Program-made: the position numbers and the translations under genes
Notes under the pieces: model-generated
Databases searched by the model: none
Told to the model about the DNA's origin: nothing
The model's input: only the letters and a program-made list of their open reading frames with translations
NCBI RefSeq assembly: GCF_022539665.2
Contig: NC_081339.1
Location: 1,116,001 to 1,180,000 of the forward strand
Length of the DNA: 64,000 nt
DNA from: Daphnia carinata
Taxonomy: Eukaryota; Arthropoda; Branchiopoda; Diplostraca; Daphniidae
Direction of reading: 5' to 3'
Part shown: piece after piece, positions 49,399 to 61,283 of the stretch
How the letters are laid out: every line of letters begins with the position of its first letter
Position numbering within the stretch: the stretch's first letter is position 1

Positions 49399-50059
49399 AT
49401 GTTTACGTTCGAGTTTATCCTTCAAAATCTCCCCTTTGTTGAATGCGCTCTTGTGTGTTACTGTGGTGGTAACTTTCCCGGTTATAGTATCCGTTTTGGT
49501 CGTTTATCACCTTATTATCGTGCGGAGTTTTTGGTCGTGTTCACACGAGTACACGAAGACAATGTTCTTCTTGGTCATCCCTTAACCGTCTCTCCTCCGT
49601 GGTTACACGACTTTTACTACAGGTAGTAATCTCTCCAAAATTTATTCTATTGTATTTCATACTGATGTTTCTTTGTTCTTTTTTAGCACGTATTCTGGTT
49701 ATGCCAGGTATAGGAATCACTTTTCCCACTTTCACGCGCGTTTTGTTTGGTGGTTGGAGTCCGGGCAGGACATTTATCATCCTACACCTCGCCACTCTGA
49801 TTTCTACAGAGAAATCACACAAGAGGAGATGCAAGCCAGGGAAGATGCCCGGCTTGTTCGCCTTGAAGTTTTAAACGCCGCGGCTGCGGAAAACGACACT
49901 GAAGACGACGATCTTTTAGATTTCGATAATGATCGTGAAGAGAGATTGTACATTTTTTGTCTGACAATAAACTTTTCACTTCTTTCACTAAGCAGTTGTT
50001 TCTCTGTTTTGTCACTCACTAGCATCACTAACAATTTTTCGTTTCTAGAGATTTTCTGA
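49399..50059 (+). CDS. Unrecognised two-exon gene antisense to env (left arm)
   Basis: Exon 1 (49,399-49,622) starts MFTFEFILQNLPFVECALVC and ends at ACAG|GTAGTA. A 64-nt intron ends TTTTTTAG at 49,686, and exon 2 (49,687-50,059) continues in phase (STYSGYARYRNHFSHFHARF, later DIYHPTPRHSDFYREITQEE), giving 198 residues. AATAAA lies at 49,967. A homologue sits in the other arm (57,345-57,929, -). There the frame stops at DREE-TAA, whereas here that codon is AGA, so the last residues are an extension that overlaps the env 3' end on the other strand. I see no known domain. It is rich in aromatic residues with an acidic tail, has no signal peptide and no obvious membrane segment. Conserved splice sites and the protein-level similarity of exon 2 in both arms argue for a real gene. 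Confidence 0.6.
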
Positions 50060-51907
50060 TTCCATTTCATTCCTCCCGGGGTCTCCGGGTGGAGCGGCGT
50101 CGCACCTCTCATGAGCAATAAGACGCTTATGAAGTGTGTAGAATTTAATCATCAAGCCCACTATTCCGCACATCAAGATAATGTTGAAACCCACTAACTC
50201 GTAAGGATAACGAGTAAGGTAAAACTCTTTTTGTTTTACCTTTTCCATAATTAAATTATGAATTTGTTCTCCAGTCATTTCAGATGACAACGTTGCTTGT
50301 GCGTTGCGAAGGAGCAGCTGACTGATAATGTCTACAGACGAACTATTTTCTCGCGGAAGCTCGACGAAAGTGTGCTTTTTGCCATCGGCTTCTTGGACAT
50401 CTTGTGCAAAGATTTTCACTGATGGTAGAACAACTGTTTGTAGTTTTGGCGCCGTTATGCTTCCTTCCATGCTGGCTTGGAATACCCATTCTTCTGTTCG
50501 AACGGTGCATCCCAAAGGTATTTCAAACATTCCTACAGCTGGTAACTTTGTTGTTCTCAAAGGTGGCTGCTCTCCTCCTGCTGGACACGAAAACACAATC
50601 TCGTGCGATTTTGTGGCTGAGTAGACCCATTGATTGGATCCCATGTAAACTACTTCGGGTCCACGCCAGTCTGTGAACTTCTTTTTACATTGTGTGTTGA
50701 TTCGGGCCGAAACGTTTCAAAAGACAGCCATTGCGCAGGACTTTCCGGCTGTTCTCTTGCTGATGCCGGTATGGAATTTACACAGTGGTCTTCCTATTTT
50801 ACTGCAATCCTTTACATCTTCTTTGGACAATTCTAGATACGTTTCGAGGTCAGCAGATACAGCAAGGTATTCTGGTAGATTTCCAAACAAGACACCATGC
50901 GTTCCATTGTCTGTAGCTGCTGAGAGGTTGATAATTTCGAAGAGCTTGTACTGCTGAGCGTGATCGAAGATAGGAACATGTATGAAGAGACGAAACGAGT
51001 TTTCCATTGCCGCCACGGTTACCGTTGATTCTCGGTAGGCGACCCAAAGCTCGTCGCTGGAAATAAACCATCCTCTTGGTAATTGCTCGTTTATCGTTCT
51101 AATAACTTTATTAAATCTTGCTGGAGAGACAATTTGTGGCGCCAAATGCCCGTTTGCTAACAGACTGAAGCCGACATCGAGACTATCGGCAAATTGTTGT
51201 AGCCACAGCAAGATTTGATTCATTGCTTCAAGTGTTTCGTCCAGTTGGATGTAATACTCGAAGTGATTTAGTATTGGTTGTCCTATGTTCCCCTTCGTCT
51301 CCATGAGGTGTGTTATGACATTGTTTAGTATATAATACTGGCCTTGCAGCTCTCTGATGAGTTTTGCGTTTGTTCTAGACTCCCAAAGTGATTCATTCAC
51401 TATTGCTGCTTGTTTATCAATGATGTGTATTACTTCTCTTTGATTTCGAGAAACAAGTTGTATTTGACTGTTTAATTCTTCTAGATCATTTTGTGTAGAT
51501 ACTCCAAACAGCCATTTCAGGATTGATCCTCCACCGTCAACAAGACTTCGACGGTTTCTTTGGTTAGGATTTAAAGCTTTTTTGATGTTTGCCAATCGGT
51601 CTGCTACATTTTCCATTTCTTTTAGGATTGTCTGCGTTCTGCTGGTAATTTTTCTGGCTGCTATCTGTTGTGATCGTAAGCCTGTATTCTTCCATTTTTC
51701 TGCCACTTCCTGTTGTTGAAGTATCTTTTGCTTTAGGTATGCAGTTGCTGTATCGGCTACTCCCAAGTCAAGATCTGTTACGATGGTCCACGATGATTCA
51801 CTGAACGTGACATCGCTTTGTTGCTTGAAGATAGCGTTTTCTCTCAGGATGAGTGAGTTCCTTGACAGTGGCCCAATCAGAAAAATAAGGAACGGTACCA
51901 GTAGAGG
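50045..51907 (-). pseudogene. env: F-like envelope glycoprotein, left Gypsy copy, one stop
   Basis: Open in one frame from the stop that ends pol (51,908-51,910) to TAG at 50,045-50,047, except for one TGA at 50,717-50,719. The frame starts with a hydrophobic signal-like segment (LLVPFLIFLIGPLS). About 110 residues on comes a furin-type site (RNRR) followed by SLVDGGGSILKWLFGVSTQN, which resembles the cleavage/fusion region of baculovirus F and errantivirus Env proteins. The ectodomain is helical and has Cys pairs (CKFHTG, FSCPAGGE). A membrane anchor (LVGFNIILMCGIVGLMIKF) and a short cytoplasmic tail follow. The family mediates class I membrane fusion at the cell surface. The nonsense codon suggests this copy is dead. 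Confidence 0.85.
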
Positions 51908-53645
51908 TTAATATCTGGCTGGAGGTCTTCTGCTACGAGTGGGTCTTCTTGTTGACGTTGGCGTGCTTACTTCCGGAGTGGGCGTGACGACGTCGTTTTC
52001 TTCGATGTCTGGTGATTGACTGCTCTGTTCAACTAGGGTTTGTTCTGGAGCAGCCTGAGGTTGTGGATCACTTGCAGCAGGTATCTCTTGTGTTCCTTTT
52101 TCCTGCTGATTTTCATCTTCTTTCTCTGAGACTTCTTCGGTGATGCCAGGACCCGACACAGATTCCTGGAATGACTTCATCCGCACTACGTGAACGATAT
52201 CCGTTTTACCTCTGCCAGTTGCCGATATCACTTCATAGTTCACTGGTGTGGTTTGTCTTATCACTTTTAGAGTGTGCTCCAAGAATGAGCATTTTGACCA
52301 CTTTAGTTTCAAACCAGCTTTCACAAGGCAACTCAGCACTAAGCGAAGGCGTTCCAAGTGTTGTTGGAATGTTGCTGAGTAAATTATGACGTCATCCAAG
52401 TACATCAGGCATGTTGTCCAGCGCAGTCCAGCCAAAATAATGTCCATGGCTCTCTGAAAAGTGCCTGGGGTATTAGTTAGACCAAACGGAAGAGTGCGAA
52501 ACTGATACAATCCATCTGCAGTGATGAAGGCTGTCTTCGGTCTATCACTGCTAATCACTGGAACTTGATGGTATCCAGCTTGCAAATCCATGCTTGAAAA
52601 AAATGTAGCCCCTTCTAACCGACTCAGTGTATCGGCTATGCGTGGTAAGGGGTAGGAATCTTTAACTGTTACCGCATTGAGCTTGCGATAATCCACACAG
52701 AAACGCCAAGTGCCGTCTTTCTTCTTCACCAGAACCACTGGGAAAGACCAAGGGCTGTCAGACGGTTCAATTACTCCTCGACGTAGCATTCCTTCCACCT
52801 GATGTTGAACTACAGCTCTTTCCTTCCAAACACTTTTGTAAGGGAGTTGATGTATTGGCGAAGCTGTTCCAGTATTAATGTCATGTTTGACTACTGCACA
52901 GTATCCCAAATCATCTTTATTTAGTGCAAAGCAATGGATAAACTGTTTGAGAATTTATTGTGTTTTCTTCTTTCTCTTCTTTTGTTAGACCCGTTCCAAT
53001 TCTTCCTTCTAGGTGTTCTAACAATTGCTTTTAATCTTGATTCAAATCTTGTTCCTCGAATGAGCTGTCCATCGCTAGGACTTCTTGGCTTGTTTCTATT
53101 TCTTTTGCTTCAGGATGTTCTTCTAACGTCCCTAAGGTCACACCTTTTTCTAGCCAAATCGTTTTCGGAGACAAGTTAGCAACAGGAATTTTTTCTAAAT
53201 ATTTTTGTACCAGTGCATGACCAGTCGATAGGCTACTTGTCGCTAGCAATGACTCTGAAGGTGTCACAATGCAGGAACCTTCCATCTTGCTGGAAACTGT
53301 TGAAATTTGCTTGATTGAGTATGCTGGTATCTCTTGACGATCTCTTGTGACCAGCTTACTATTCTTGACTTCTTCTGTTTAAAAAAGCGAAATTTCTGCA
53401 AGTGGTGATTTCCCTGTCGTAAACGACAATTCTTGTGATTCATAATCGATATGAATAGCTTGAAATTGTTGTAGGAAATCATTTCCCAATAGTAGTTCAA
53501 AACCTGACATTGGCATGACTATCGCGTTTCCTTTGATAGTTTTGCCCTTGTGGGTTACTACAATGTCGGCTGTACTCTGTGGTGACAGAGTATGGCCCTG
53601 GTGTGGTGTCTTTCCAAGTTCAGATGTTTTGTGTGGGGCTGCAAA
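51908..53645 (-). pseudogene. pol: Gypsy pol, left copy: protease part and RT, RNase H/integrase deleted
   Basis: 53,640-53,379 encodes the C-terminal half of a retropepsin (SGFELLLGNDFLQQFQAIHI); the DTG half is lost at the inversion junction. 53,285-53,031 is the spacer. 52,909 onward is RT: VDYRKLNAVT, FFSSMDLQAGYHQVPV, LPFGLTNTPGTFQRAMD and the catalytic YLDDVIIYS. Right after the RT palm/thumb (KWSKCSFLEHTLKV) the frame jumps to IRQTTPVNYEVIS, which lies after the integrase in the other copy. RT thumb, RNase H and integrase are therefore removed by a clean in-frame deletion. The frame ends in a Pro/Thr/Glu-rich tail with TRSRRPPARY and TAA, and env follows in the same frame. Confidence 0.9.
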
Positions 53646-55380
53646 TTGAAAGTCGTCACAGATCATTCAAGCTCTATGTTGGTTGATGAGCAGTAAAGAC
53701 CTAGCGGGTCGTCTAGCACGTTGGAGCTTATCGCTACAAAAATACGACATAACGATTGTGTATCGCACTGCAAAAACCCATGACAACGCAGAATGTCTCT
53801 CAAGAAATCCATTACCAAAAATAAAAGACCTAGAATACGACCGTTGTATCGTCATATGGGCACTAACGTAAGACCCACCACTCTCCGAAAAAGAAAACGA
53901 GTCCATAGCGGACAAGCAAAAAACTTGCAGAATTGGAATCAGCTAATTCAGAAACTCCAAAGTGGAAAAGCGAGAGTAAAAACTTTTGTGATGAACAATG
54001 GGAAACTCTGCAAAGAAACTATAAAGAATGGGAAAAGTTACAGAAGGTTATGCGTACCTGCGGACTACCGTTAGAGAATCCTATACGCATACCACGACGA
54101 TGTTGTCTCCGGCCATCTCGGCATCAGCCGTACACTGAATAAAATTTGTGATCGTTTCTACTGGCTGAAGATGACACTGGACATAATTCGCCATGTGCAG
54201 AGCTGTGTGCATTGTCAAGGCAGAAAAGGAGTCCCAGATAAGCCTCCAGGACTTCTACAATGCATTAAAGTTGAAAGACCATTTCAAAGAGTAGGAATGG
54301 ACCTTCTAGGGCCATTTCCGCTCTCCTCAAAAGGAAACAGAATGATCATAGTGGCAGTTAATTACCTAACCGAATGGGTTGAGTTGAAAGCCATGCCCAC
54401 TGGAAAGGCAGAAGACGTTGCAGAGTTTTTCGTTGAACAAGTCTTTCTGCGCCATGGGGCTCCAGAACAAATAATTACGGATCGGGGAAAGTGCTTCATT
54501 GCTGATCTAACTCAAGCTGTCGTCAAGAAACTACTCACTAACCATAAGACGACTTCTAGTTATTACCCTCAGGCAAATGGAGCAGTGGAAAGGATGAATC
54601 ATACATTGGCTGCAATGCTGTCAATGTACGTCAGCAGTGATCTTCGAGATTGGGACGAAACCTTGCAGTACGTATGCTTCGCATACAACACAGCCAGACA
54701 AGAGTCACAGGATACTCACCATTCTTTCTTCTCTACGGACGTGATCCAGGACTTCCCATCGATTTGGAGATGGAAGCAGATCCAAACCCATTGCTGGAAG
54801 AAGAGGAAGCAGCAATGGGATATGCAGATCGTTTAATAAAAAAAGTGAGAATTAGACTGGAGCAAGTACAACAAAAACAAAAAGGAAACTTACGACGCAC
54901 GCGAGAGTATTGGCATTCAAAGAAGGAGATTTAGTGTTGATTTACAAGCCTGTGCGTGAAGTGGGAAAATCAGAAAAACTTCTTCATCGTTGGCTAGGAC
55001 CATTCACAGTGTTAAGACAAACCACACCAGTGAACTATGAAGTTATATCGGCAACTGGCTAAGGTAAAAATGATATCGTTCACGTAGTGCGCATGAAGTC
55101 ATTTAATGAAGCTGTGTCACGTCCTAGCATCACCGAAGAAGCCTCAGAGAAAGAAGATGATAATCATCAAGAAGAAGAAATACAAGAGATACCTCCTTCA
55201 AGTGATCCACAACCTCAGGCTGATCCAGAAGAAACACTAGTTGAACAGAGCAGTGCATCACCAGACATCGAAGAAAACGATGTAGTCACGCCCACTCCGA
55301 AAGTAATCACGCCAACTTCAACTAGAAGACCCACTCGTAGCAGAAGACCTCTCGCCCGATATTTAACTCTATTGGTGCCG
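53646..55380 (+). pseudogene. pol: Gypsy pol, right copy: RNase H end and integrase
   Basis: Starts with the RNase H motif KVVTDHS, then after a frameshift [19 protein letters not shown] and [20 protein letters not shown]. Integrase follows across more frameshifts: zinc-binding HDDVVSGHLGISRT with CVHC, then the catalytic triad in GMDLLGPFP, IITDRGKCF and NGAVERMNHTL (all inside the open stretch 54,171-54,836), then LLHRWLGPFTV (GPY/F). After a stop near 55,060 the Pro/Thr/Glu-rich tail (55,087 on) ends RSRRPLARY and runs in frame into the env leader. RT and protease are absent because the copy begins at the inversion junction. It complements the left copy, which lacks exactly this part. Confidence 0.9.
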
Positions 55381-57253
55381 TTCCTCATCTTTCTGATTGG
55401 ACCCCTGTCAAGCAATGCGTTAATCCTAAGGGAAAATGCAATATTCAAACAACAAACTCATGTGGCGTTCAGTGAATCATCGTGGACCATCGTAACAGAC
55501 CTTGACTTGGGAGTAGCCGATACAGCAACAGCATACTTGAAGCAGAAGATAATCCAACAACAGCAAGTGGCAGAAAGTGGAAGAATACAGGTTCACGACC
55601 ACAACGGATAGCAGCCAGAAGAATCGCTAGCAGTACGGAAACAATCCTAAAAGGAATTTAAAATGTAGCAATCCGATTGACAAACATCAGAAAAGCCTTG
55701 AATACTAACCAAAGAAGTCGTCGAAGTCTCGTCGACGGTGGAGGATCAATCCTGAAATGGCTGTTTGGAGTATCAAAACAAAAAGATTTAGAAGAATTGA
55801 ACAATTAAATACAACTTGTTGCTCGAGAACAAAGAGAAAAATTCAAAAGAGAAGAGAAAAAGAGAAGTAATTCACATCAGCGATAAGCAAGCAACAGTAG
55901 TAAATGAATCACTTTGGGAGTCCAGAACAAACGCAAAACTCATCAGAGAGCTGCGAGGCCAGTATTCCCTACTAAGTAATGTTAAAACAAACCTCATGGA
56001 AAGGATGGTGAACATAGAAGAGCTAGAACTCAATCACTTCGAGTATTACATACAACTGGGTGAAACATTTGAAGCGATGAACCAGATCTTGCAGTGGCTA
56101 CAACATTTGGCCGATAGTCTCAACGTCGGCTTTAGTCTATTGGCCAACGGACATTTGGCACCACAAATCGTCTCTTCAGCAAGATTCAATAAAGTTATTA
56201 AAATGATGAACGAGAAATTACCAAGTGGATGGTCTATCTCCAGTGATGAGCTTTGAGTCGCCTACCGAGAATCAACTGTCACCGTGGCGGCCATGGAAAA
56301 CTCTTTTCGCGTCTTCATAAATGTTCCCATTTTCGATCACAGCCAGCAGTACAAGCTTTTCGAAATAATCAACTTGTCAGCAGCTATGTATAATGGAACA
56401 CATGGTGTCCTGTTCGAAAATCTACCAGAATACCTTGCTGTGTCTGCCGACCTCGAAACGTACCTAGAGTTATCCAAAGAAGATGTGAAAGACTTCAGTA
56501 AGATAGGACGACCACTGTGTAAATTTCATAACGGCATCAGCAAGAGAACAGCCCGAAAGTCTTGCGCAATAGCTGTCTTTCTAAATGATTCGGCCCGAAT
56601 CAATACACAATGCAAAAAGAAGTTCACAGACTGGCGCGGGCCTGAAGTAGTTTACATGGGATCCAATCAATGGGTCTACTCAACCACAAAGCCGCACGAG
56701 ATTGTGTCTTCGTGCCCAGCAGGAGGGGAGCAGCCACCTTTGAGAACAACAACGTTACCAGCTGTAGGAATGTTTGAAGTACCTTTGGGATGCACTGCTC
56801 GAACCGAAGAATGGGTATTCCCAGCTAGCATGGAAGGAAGTATAATGGCGCCAAAACTACGAGCAATTGTTCTACCAACAGTGAAAACTTTTGCTCAAGG
56901 TGTCCAAGCAACGGATGGCAAAAAGGAGACTTTTGTCGAGCTTCCGCGAGAAAATACTTCGTCTGTAGACATCATCAGTCAGCTGCTTCATCGCAACGCA
57001 CAAGCAACGTTGTCATCTGAAATGACTGGAGAGAAATTTTAAATTTAATTATGGAAAAAGAAAAACAAAAAGAGTTTTACCTCACCGTTATCCTTACGAG
57101 TTAGTGGCTTTCAACATTCTTCTTCTGTGTGGAATAGTGTTTTTAGTAGTTAAATTCTACATGTTACGTAAGCGTCTTATCGCTCATGAACAGTGTGAAA
57201 GCGCTCCACCCGGAGACCGCGGGAGGGATGAGATGTTAACTGAAAATCTCTAA
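55369..57253 (+). pseudogene. env: F-like envelope, right Gypsy copy, several breaks
   Basis: Same protein as 50,045-51,907, with roughly 85% identical residues over the longer stretches. The leader LTLLVPFLIFLIGPLS is open and fused to the pol tail. The frame breaks near 55,600. The cleavage/fusion region survives in another frame (SLVDGGGSILKWLFGVS). 55,816-56,256 and 56,284-57,042 are long open pieces separated by a TGA after SSDEL. After MTGEKF a stop and frame changes ruin the membrane anchor and tail. TAA at 57,251-57,253 corresponds to the left env stop. Clearly non-functional. Confidence 0.88.
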
Positions 57254-57344
57254 AAACAAGAAAATTGTAAGTGATGAAGAAAAGAACCAACTGCTGTGTG
57301 AAAGAAGTGAAAAAGTGTATTGTCGTCGAACGGAAAATGTACAA

Positions 57345-57929
57345 TTACTCTTCACGATCGCCAATAAGGTCTAAAAGACGTGAAAGGATGTCGGAAAGCT
57401 TCCCCAGCAGGTAAAAATTGCCGAAGTTAGCACCGTCACGATCCTCATTTTCCGCATTTAAAACATCAAGCCAAGTGCGTCGAGCTTCTTGTCGAGCTTC
57501 CACCTCAGCTTGGGTGACTTCCTTGTAGAAGTCAGAGCAGCGAAGAGTGGGGTGGTAAACGTCCACATCGGACTGAAACCACCAGAGAAGACGTGCATGG
57601 AAATGCGAAAAGTAGTCACGATATCTGACGTAACCAGGATATGTGCTAAAAATGAGGGAAGAAACATTAGCGTGGAACTAAAGCAGAAAACCAATTAAAG
57701 AAGACTATTTACCTGTAATAGAGATTGATAGAGATGTGATAGACATTGAATAATTTAAACGTGCGTCGGAATTGTATGCTCGCGCCAAAATCTCCAAAAA
57801 GTGAGCACGGTCCGCTTGTGTCAAACGACTAAAACGGCTTCTACCGGTAGTAAAAGTTTCCTCAACAAAACACACCACCGCATATTCAAAACGGCGCAGA
57901 TCTTCGAGAACTGACTGGAGAGTAAACAT
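57345..57929 (-). pseudogene. Unrecognised two-exon gene antisense to env (right arm)
   Basis: Exon 1 (57,929-57,713) starts MFTLQSVLEDLRRFEYAVVC, like the left-arm gene, and ends TTACAG|GTAAAT. Exon 2 (57,645-57,345) follows TTTTTAG and encodes YPGYVRYRDYFSHFHARLLW, then DVYHPTLRCSDFYKEVTQAE and DREE-TAA. The protein similarity to the left copy is about half of residues over exon 2 and lower over exon 1. Joined at the homologous splice sites, exon 1 is one base out of phase with exon 2, so this copy is either disrupted by a small indel or uses another junction. A TATA-like TGTATAAGAAATT lies about 50 bp upstream of the ATG. Confidence 0.55.
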
Positions 57930-58059
57930 TTTCGTATTGAAGCAAGATACGAACTCAAGATGGAAGGCAGCAGTTGAATTTCTTATACATCATAACGTTG
58001 TAGTTTGTCTTTTTTCACACCTGCATGTCAATTGCTAATTATAGCCGTCTCCTTATTCT

Positions 58060-58196
58060 TGTATCCTTCCGTAGTTCTAGCAAATTCTTTTTCGATAAAA
58101 GCACATTGACTTCTCTAAAGCGACCTCGCTTTATCGTAAGTTTGACTTTTACTATAGTTGTTCATTTACCTTTCTAAAGCGAGGTCGCTCGAAAAT
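58060..58196. repeat. Right-arm repeats with AAAGCGAGGTCGCTTT palindrome
   Basis: TAAAGCGACCTCGCTTTA at 58,117-58,134 and AAAGCGAGGTCGCT at 58,176-58,189 are copies of one near-perfect inverted repeat (AAAGCGA, two-base spacer, TCGCTTT). Between them is GACTTTTACTATAGTTGTT, matching the left-arm units. The second copy overlaps the last codons of the transposase. Confidence 0.75.
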
Positions 58197-61100
58197 TAAT
58201 AAAAATTGATTGCTTTGTTCCGGTTCTTCCAATATTTTCGTACACACAATAACAGATCCGTTCTTTAATAAGCACACATTGTTTAGAAACTGGTTTGTTA
58301 AGCTAAATTTTGGAAATAGTAATTTCTTTTTGCCACGGCTGGTTTCTATGAAGTTTAAGACAATATTTTTTTCGCTGTTGGCTAAATTATGTTTCTCTGC
58401 TTCTCTTACAAGTTCATCAAATTCTGTTAAAATAATACCATCCGCATTGGTAGGCACAATGAATTTACTTCTTTCAATTGGGCGGTTTACCATTTGTTCG
58501 ATTGGTAAGAATCCGGATCGCAAAATGTCACGAGATACACGATTGAAATTTTCGAAAGCAAAAGCAGATAGGCATTCAACTCCACAACTGTAATTTTGAG
58601 CATCTTCTGGAATGTGAATTGTTTCGTGTGTTGAAAATCTAACAGGAAGGTTAATTTTTTTGTGGTGATCTGCATATTTCTTGAAAATAGTGGATGACAT
58701 GACAATATCTTCTTGAGGGACAGGGTTTGGATTGTACCCACCAAACAACAACATTCCTTTTTGCAAAAGCATTGCGTGTTTAAAGAAGCTCTCCTTTAAT
58801 ATTACATGGAAAACGGGGAACAACAAATAATACAATATTTGTCTTAACTCGTGGTGTTTACATTTTGAAACGCTGCCAGTGAATGACCGAACAAAACGGT
58901 CAAAGTCTAAGGGTTTGCAAGATAAAAATTAAAAGCCTTGAATCGATTCGAGCTAATAGCGATGTACTTACCTTTCCCTCATTGGGTACGTGAGCCATAC
59001 CTTCAAGAAGGCGCAAAAAACTTCCAGCCAGCAAGGTGTGCATGCTATCAATCACGAAACCAGTTACCATTGGGAAATCAATTTCAAGAAATGGACTCAC
59101 ATCAGCGATGTTTGGAATGTGATCATCTTCACAATCACTAATTAGGTGATATGTTAAAAAATCTTTATCATACCGTAATGGGGCATTAACTTTTCTCATC
59201 TGAATAGTTTCCACATTTTTTCTACCTTTTCTTTTTCTGACGTTCTTGCTTTTTCTTCCATTGTTGAACTTTTTCTTCTGATGCGTCAATCTACAGCCTT
59301 TCTGCACACACCGTTCACAAGCATAATATCCAGAGTGACGTTTCATTCTCTTCAAATATGAACGCATTGGTCCATCAGTTCGGACACATCGAAGTTCAAC
59401 TGTAAACTGCCTTCCGGCAGTTTTTTTTTCCTATTATTGGGATGTAAACGCTTCAGTTCTGAGATGGTTTTTCGAAGAAACAGGCGAATGTTGGATTTTT
59501 TTTCTACCATTATACATACCAACCACAAACGGCTTAGAATTCAACAGGATTTTCACTACAGCATCAGGGGAGCTTGTCTTTGCAACAGAATGTATCATGA
59601 ACAAAATCGGGGATAAATTGTACAATCTCCGTATTGTTAGCCAATTTTATTCTATATTGGCGTCTACAACAAAGTGAGGGAGTTTGCAATAGGTTGGCGA
59701 ATTTTCTTAACCTTCTGTAGCAGTGTGATGAGATGGCTGAATATTATCTTCGTTCGAATATATCTTTTGATCATCAATAACATTTAGTTTTTCTTTTCGC
59801 TGTGATAGCCTATCTATAGCCTCCTTGGAGCGTTGATTTAAGTCCAACTTTTCAATCTAAAACGAATATTTTATAAACCAAAATTAGTTTTAGCATCAAT
59901 TAAATCTGTATATACAATAAATGTGAAAACCTTTGACTTAATGCATGATGGTAGCATGCTTCTTATAAATGGGTCTTCTTTATAAATGGAGAGGAATTGA
60001 AGTAGGTCGGAATATCTATGGTATACGCCAGGTGAATCTCCAGCTACACCCGCCTCCATACCAGAATGCACATATTTCCCACCACAATCAGGAAACATCG
60101 CGGGTTTATACAAGAATGAAATTTTTTCTGTCTTGTCTAATGATGGTTGAGCTTGCCGACTTGTCAATTGTTGCTGCTGCGATGTAACATTATTGGATAT
60201 TTGGTTATCGTAACAGTTGAAAGATGTTCTGCTGACGCGATTGGTGATCAGCGATGAATTCTGTGTATGTCGTGTCTCTTTCACTTTCTAGGGAGCAATC
60301 ACTTATGCCGTAACTAACATAATTTGCTTTGTCATACCAAAGAAGCGTAGCGCAAGTGGCAGGCAAACTTGAATAATTTGCCTCCGGACTGAAATGCTTC
60401 AATAGTTTGAGTAGCAAGGTTACGTGCGCCTGTTCACAACCAGGAGAACACGCCCAATGCTGTAGTGTTTCTTTTAAAGTAATTGAAGCCTTATCACATT
60501 TTCTTACAATAGAATGAAAAGTGGCTTCCGTGTTTGCGTATTCATCAATAGACATATCACGAACATTTTCTTCTTCTGATGTACACTCCCCAACAGAAGA
60601 AGTATTCTGATCATTTGCAACATTCATAAAATATAGAGTGTCACTCGATTTACAGCTGTCCTAAGAAAAGAACAAGGTATGAAATGAATAAATTAGTGCG
60701 TTAACAATGCAAATATTACCTTTGTAACAACAAATAATTCATCATTTTCTCTTACTACTTGTTGTTCTTGTAAATTTGAGTTGAATTTCTAAAAATAATA
60801 AGTATGTAAGGCTATTTCAATAGCTGTATTTCGATTTATATATGAATTGCATACCTCATTCGATGGACTACTATTTGACACTAGATGTACAGATTCATTA
60901 ATGATTGCAGTAGGAGCTGAATGCACATTCTTAACAACAAAATAGCACATTATACGTCTTTTTTCATAATTATCCCTCTTTAAAAAGTATGTATAATGTA
61001 GTGATACCCTTTGCACTGCAGTATTGTTGGGCAAAGCCTGACCGGCACTGTGACGTATTCCAAAACTACGTAACACAACACGGCACTTGTGATCGTATAC

Positions 61101-61283
61101 AATATGTGACGCAGTGTCCGGAATGCCTTCAGTTTTCCATCGCTTTAGAATAGCAAGTGCATGGTTTTCCAGTTTTTTTTTGCGTTTCGAAGTTACTGAA
61201 TGATCACTCTTTCTAAGTTTGGATCCACCAGCCACTAAAATTTTATTCACATCAGGTTGTAGCTCTACGTTGAATTCACTCAT
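58152..61283 (-). pseudogene. CACTA-like DDE transposase, multi-exon, frameshifted
   Basis: Exon 1 (61,283-60,855, MSEFNVELQPDVNKILVAGG), exon 2 (60,788-60,720) and exon 3 (from about 60,659) join in phase at good GT-AG sites. Further coding blocks follow at about 60,280-59,870, 59,640-59,440 and 59,420-58,972, and the last exon is 58,906-58,152. Recognisable family motifs are a helical N-terminus (ETLQHWACSPGCEQAHVTLL, LPATCATLL), KPFVVGMYNGRKK, the zinc-type RMKRHSGYYACERCVQKG, FPMVTGFVIDSMHTLLAG and LSAFAFENFNRVSRDILRSG. These match the transposases of CACTA-like/transposase_21-related elements common in invertebrates. At least one frameshift (A-run near 59,505) and several stops make it a pseudogene as read. 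The fold assignment is from remembered motif order, not a search. Confidence 0.7.

Noticed and set aside
50328..50957. Plus-strand frames over the left env
   Set aside because: Antisense shadows of env. Unlike the 49,399-50,059 gene, they have no splice sites and no matching frame that I saw in the right arm.
58210..58593. Plus-strand frame over the transposase C-terminus
   Set aside because: Antisense shadow of the minus-strand transposase, whose motifs are recognisable.
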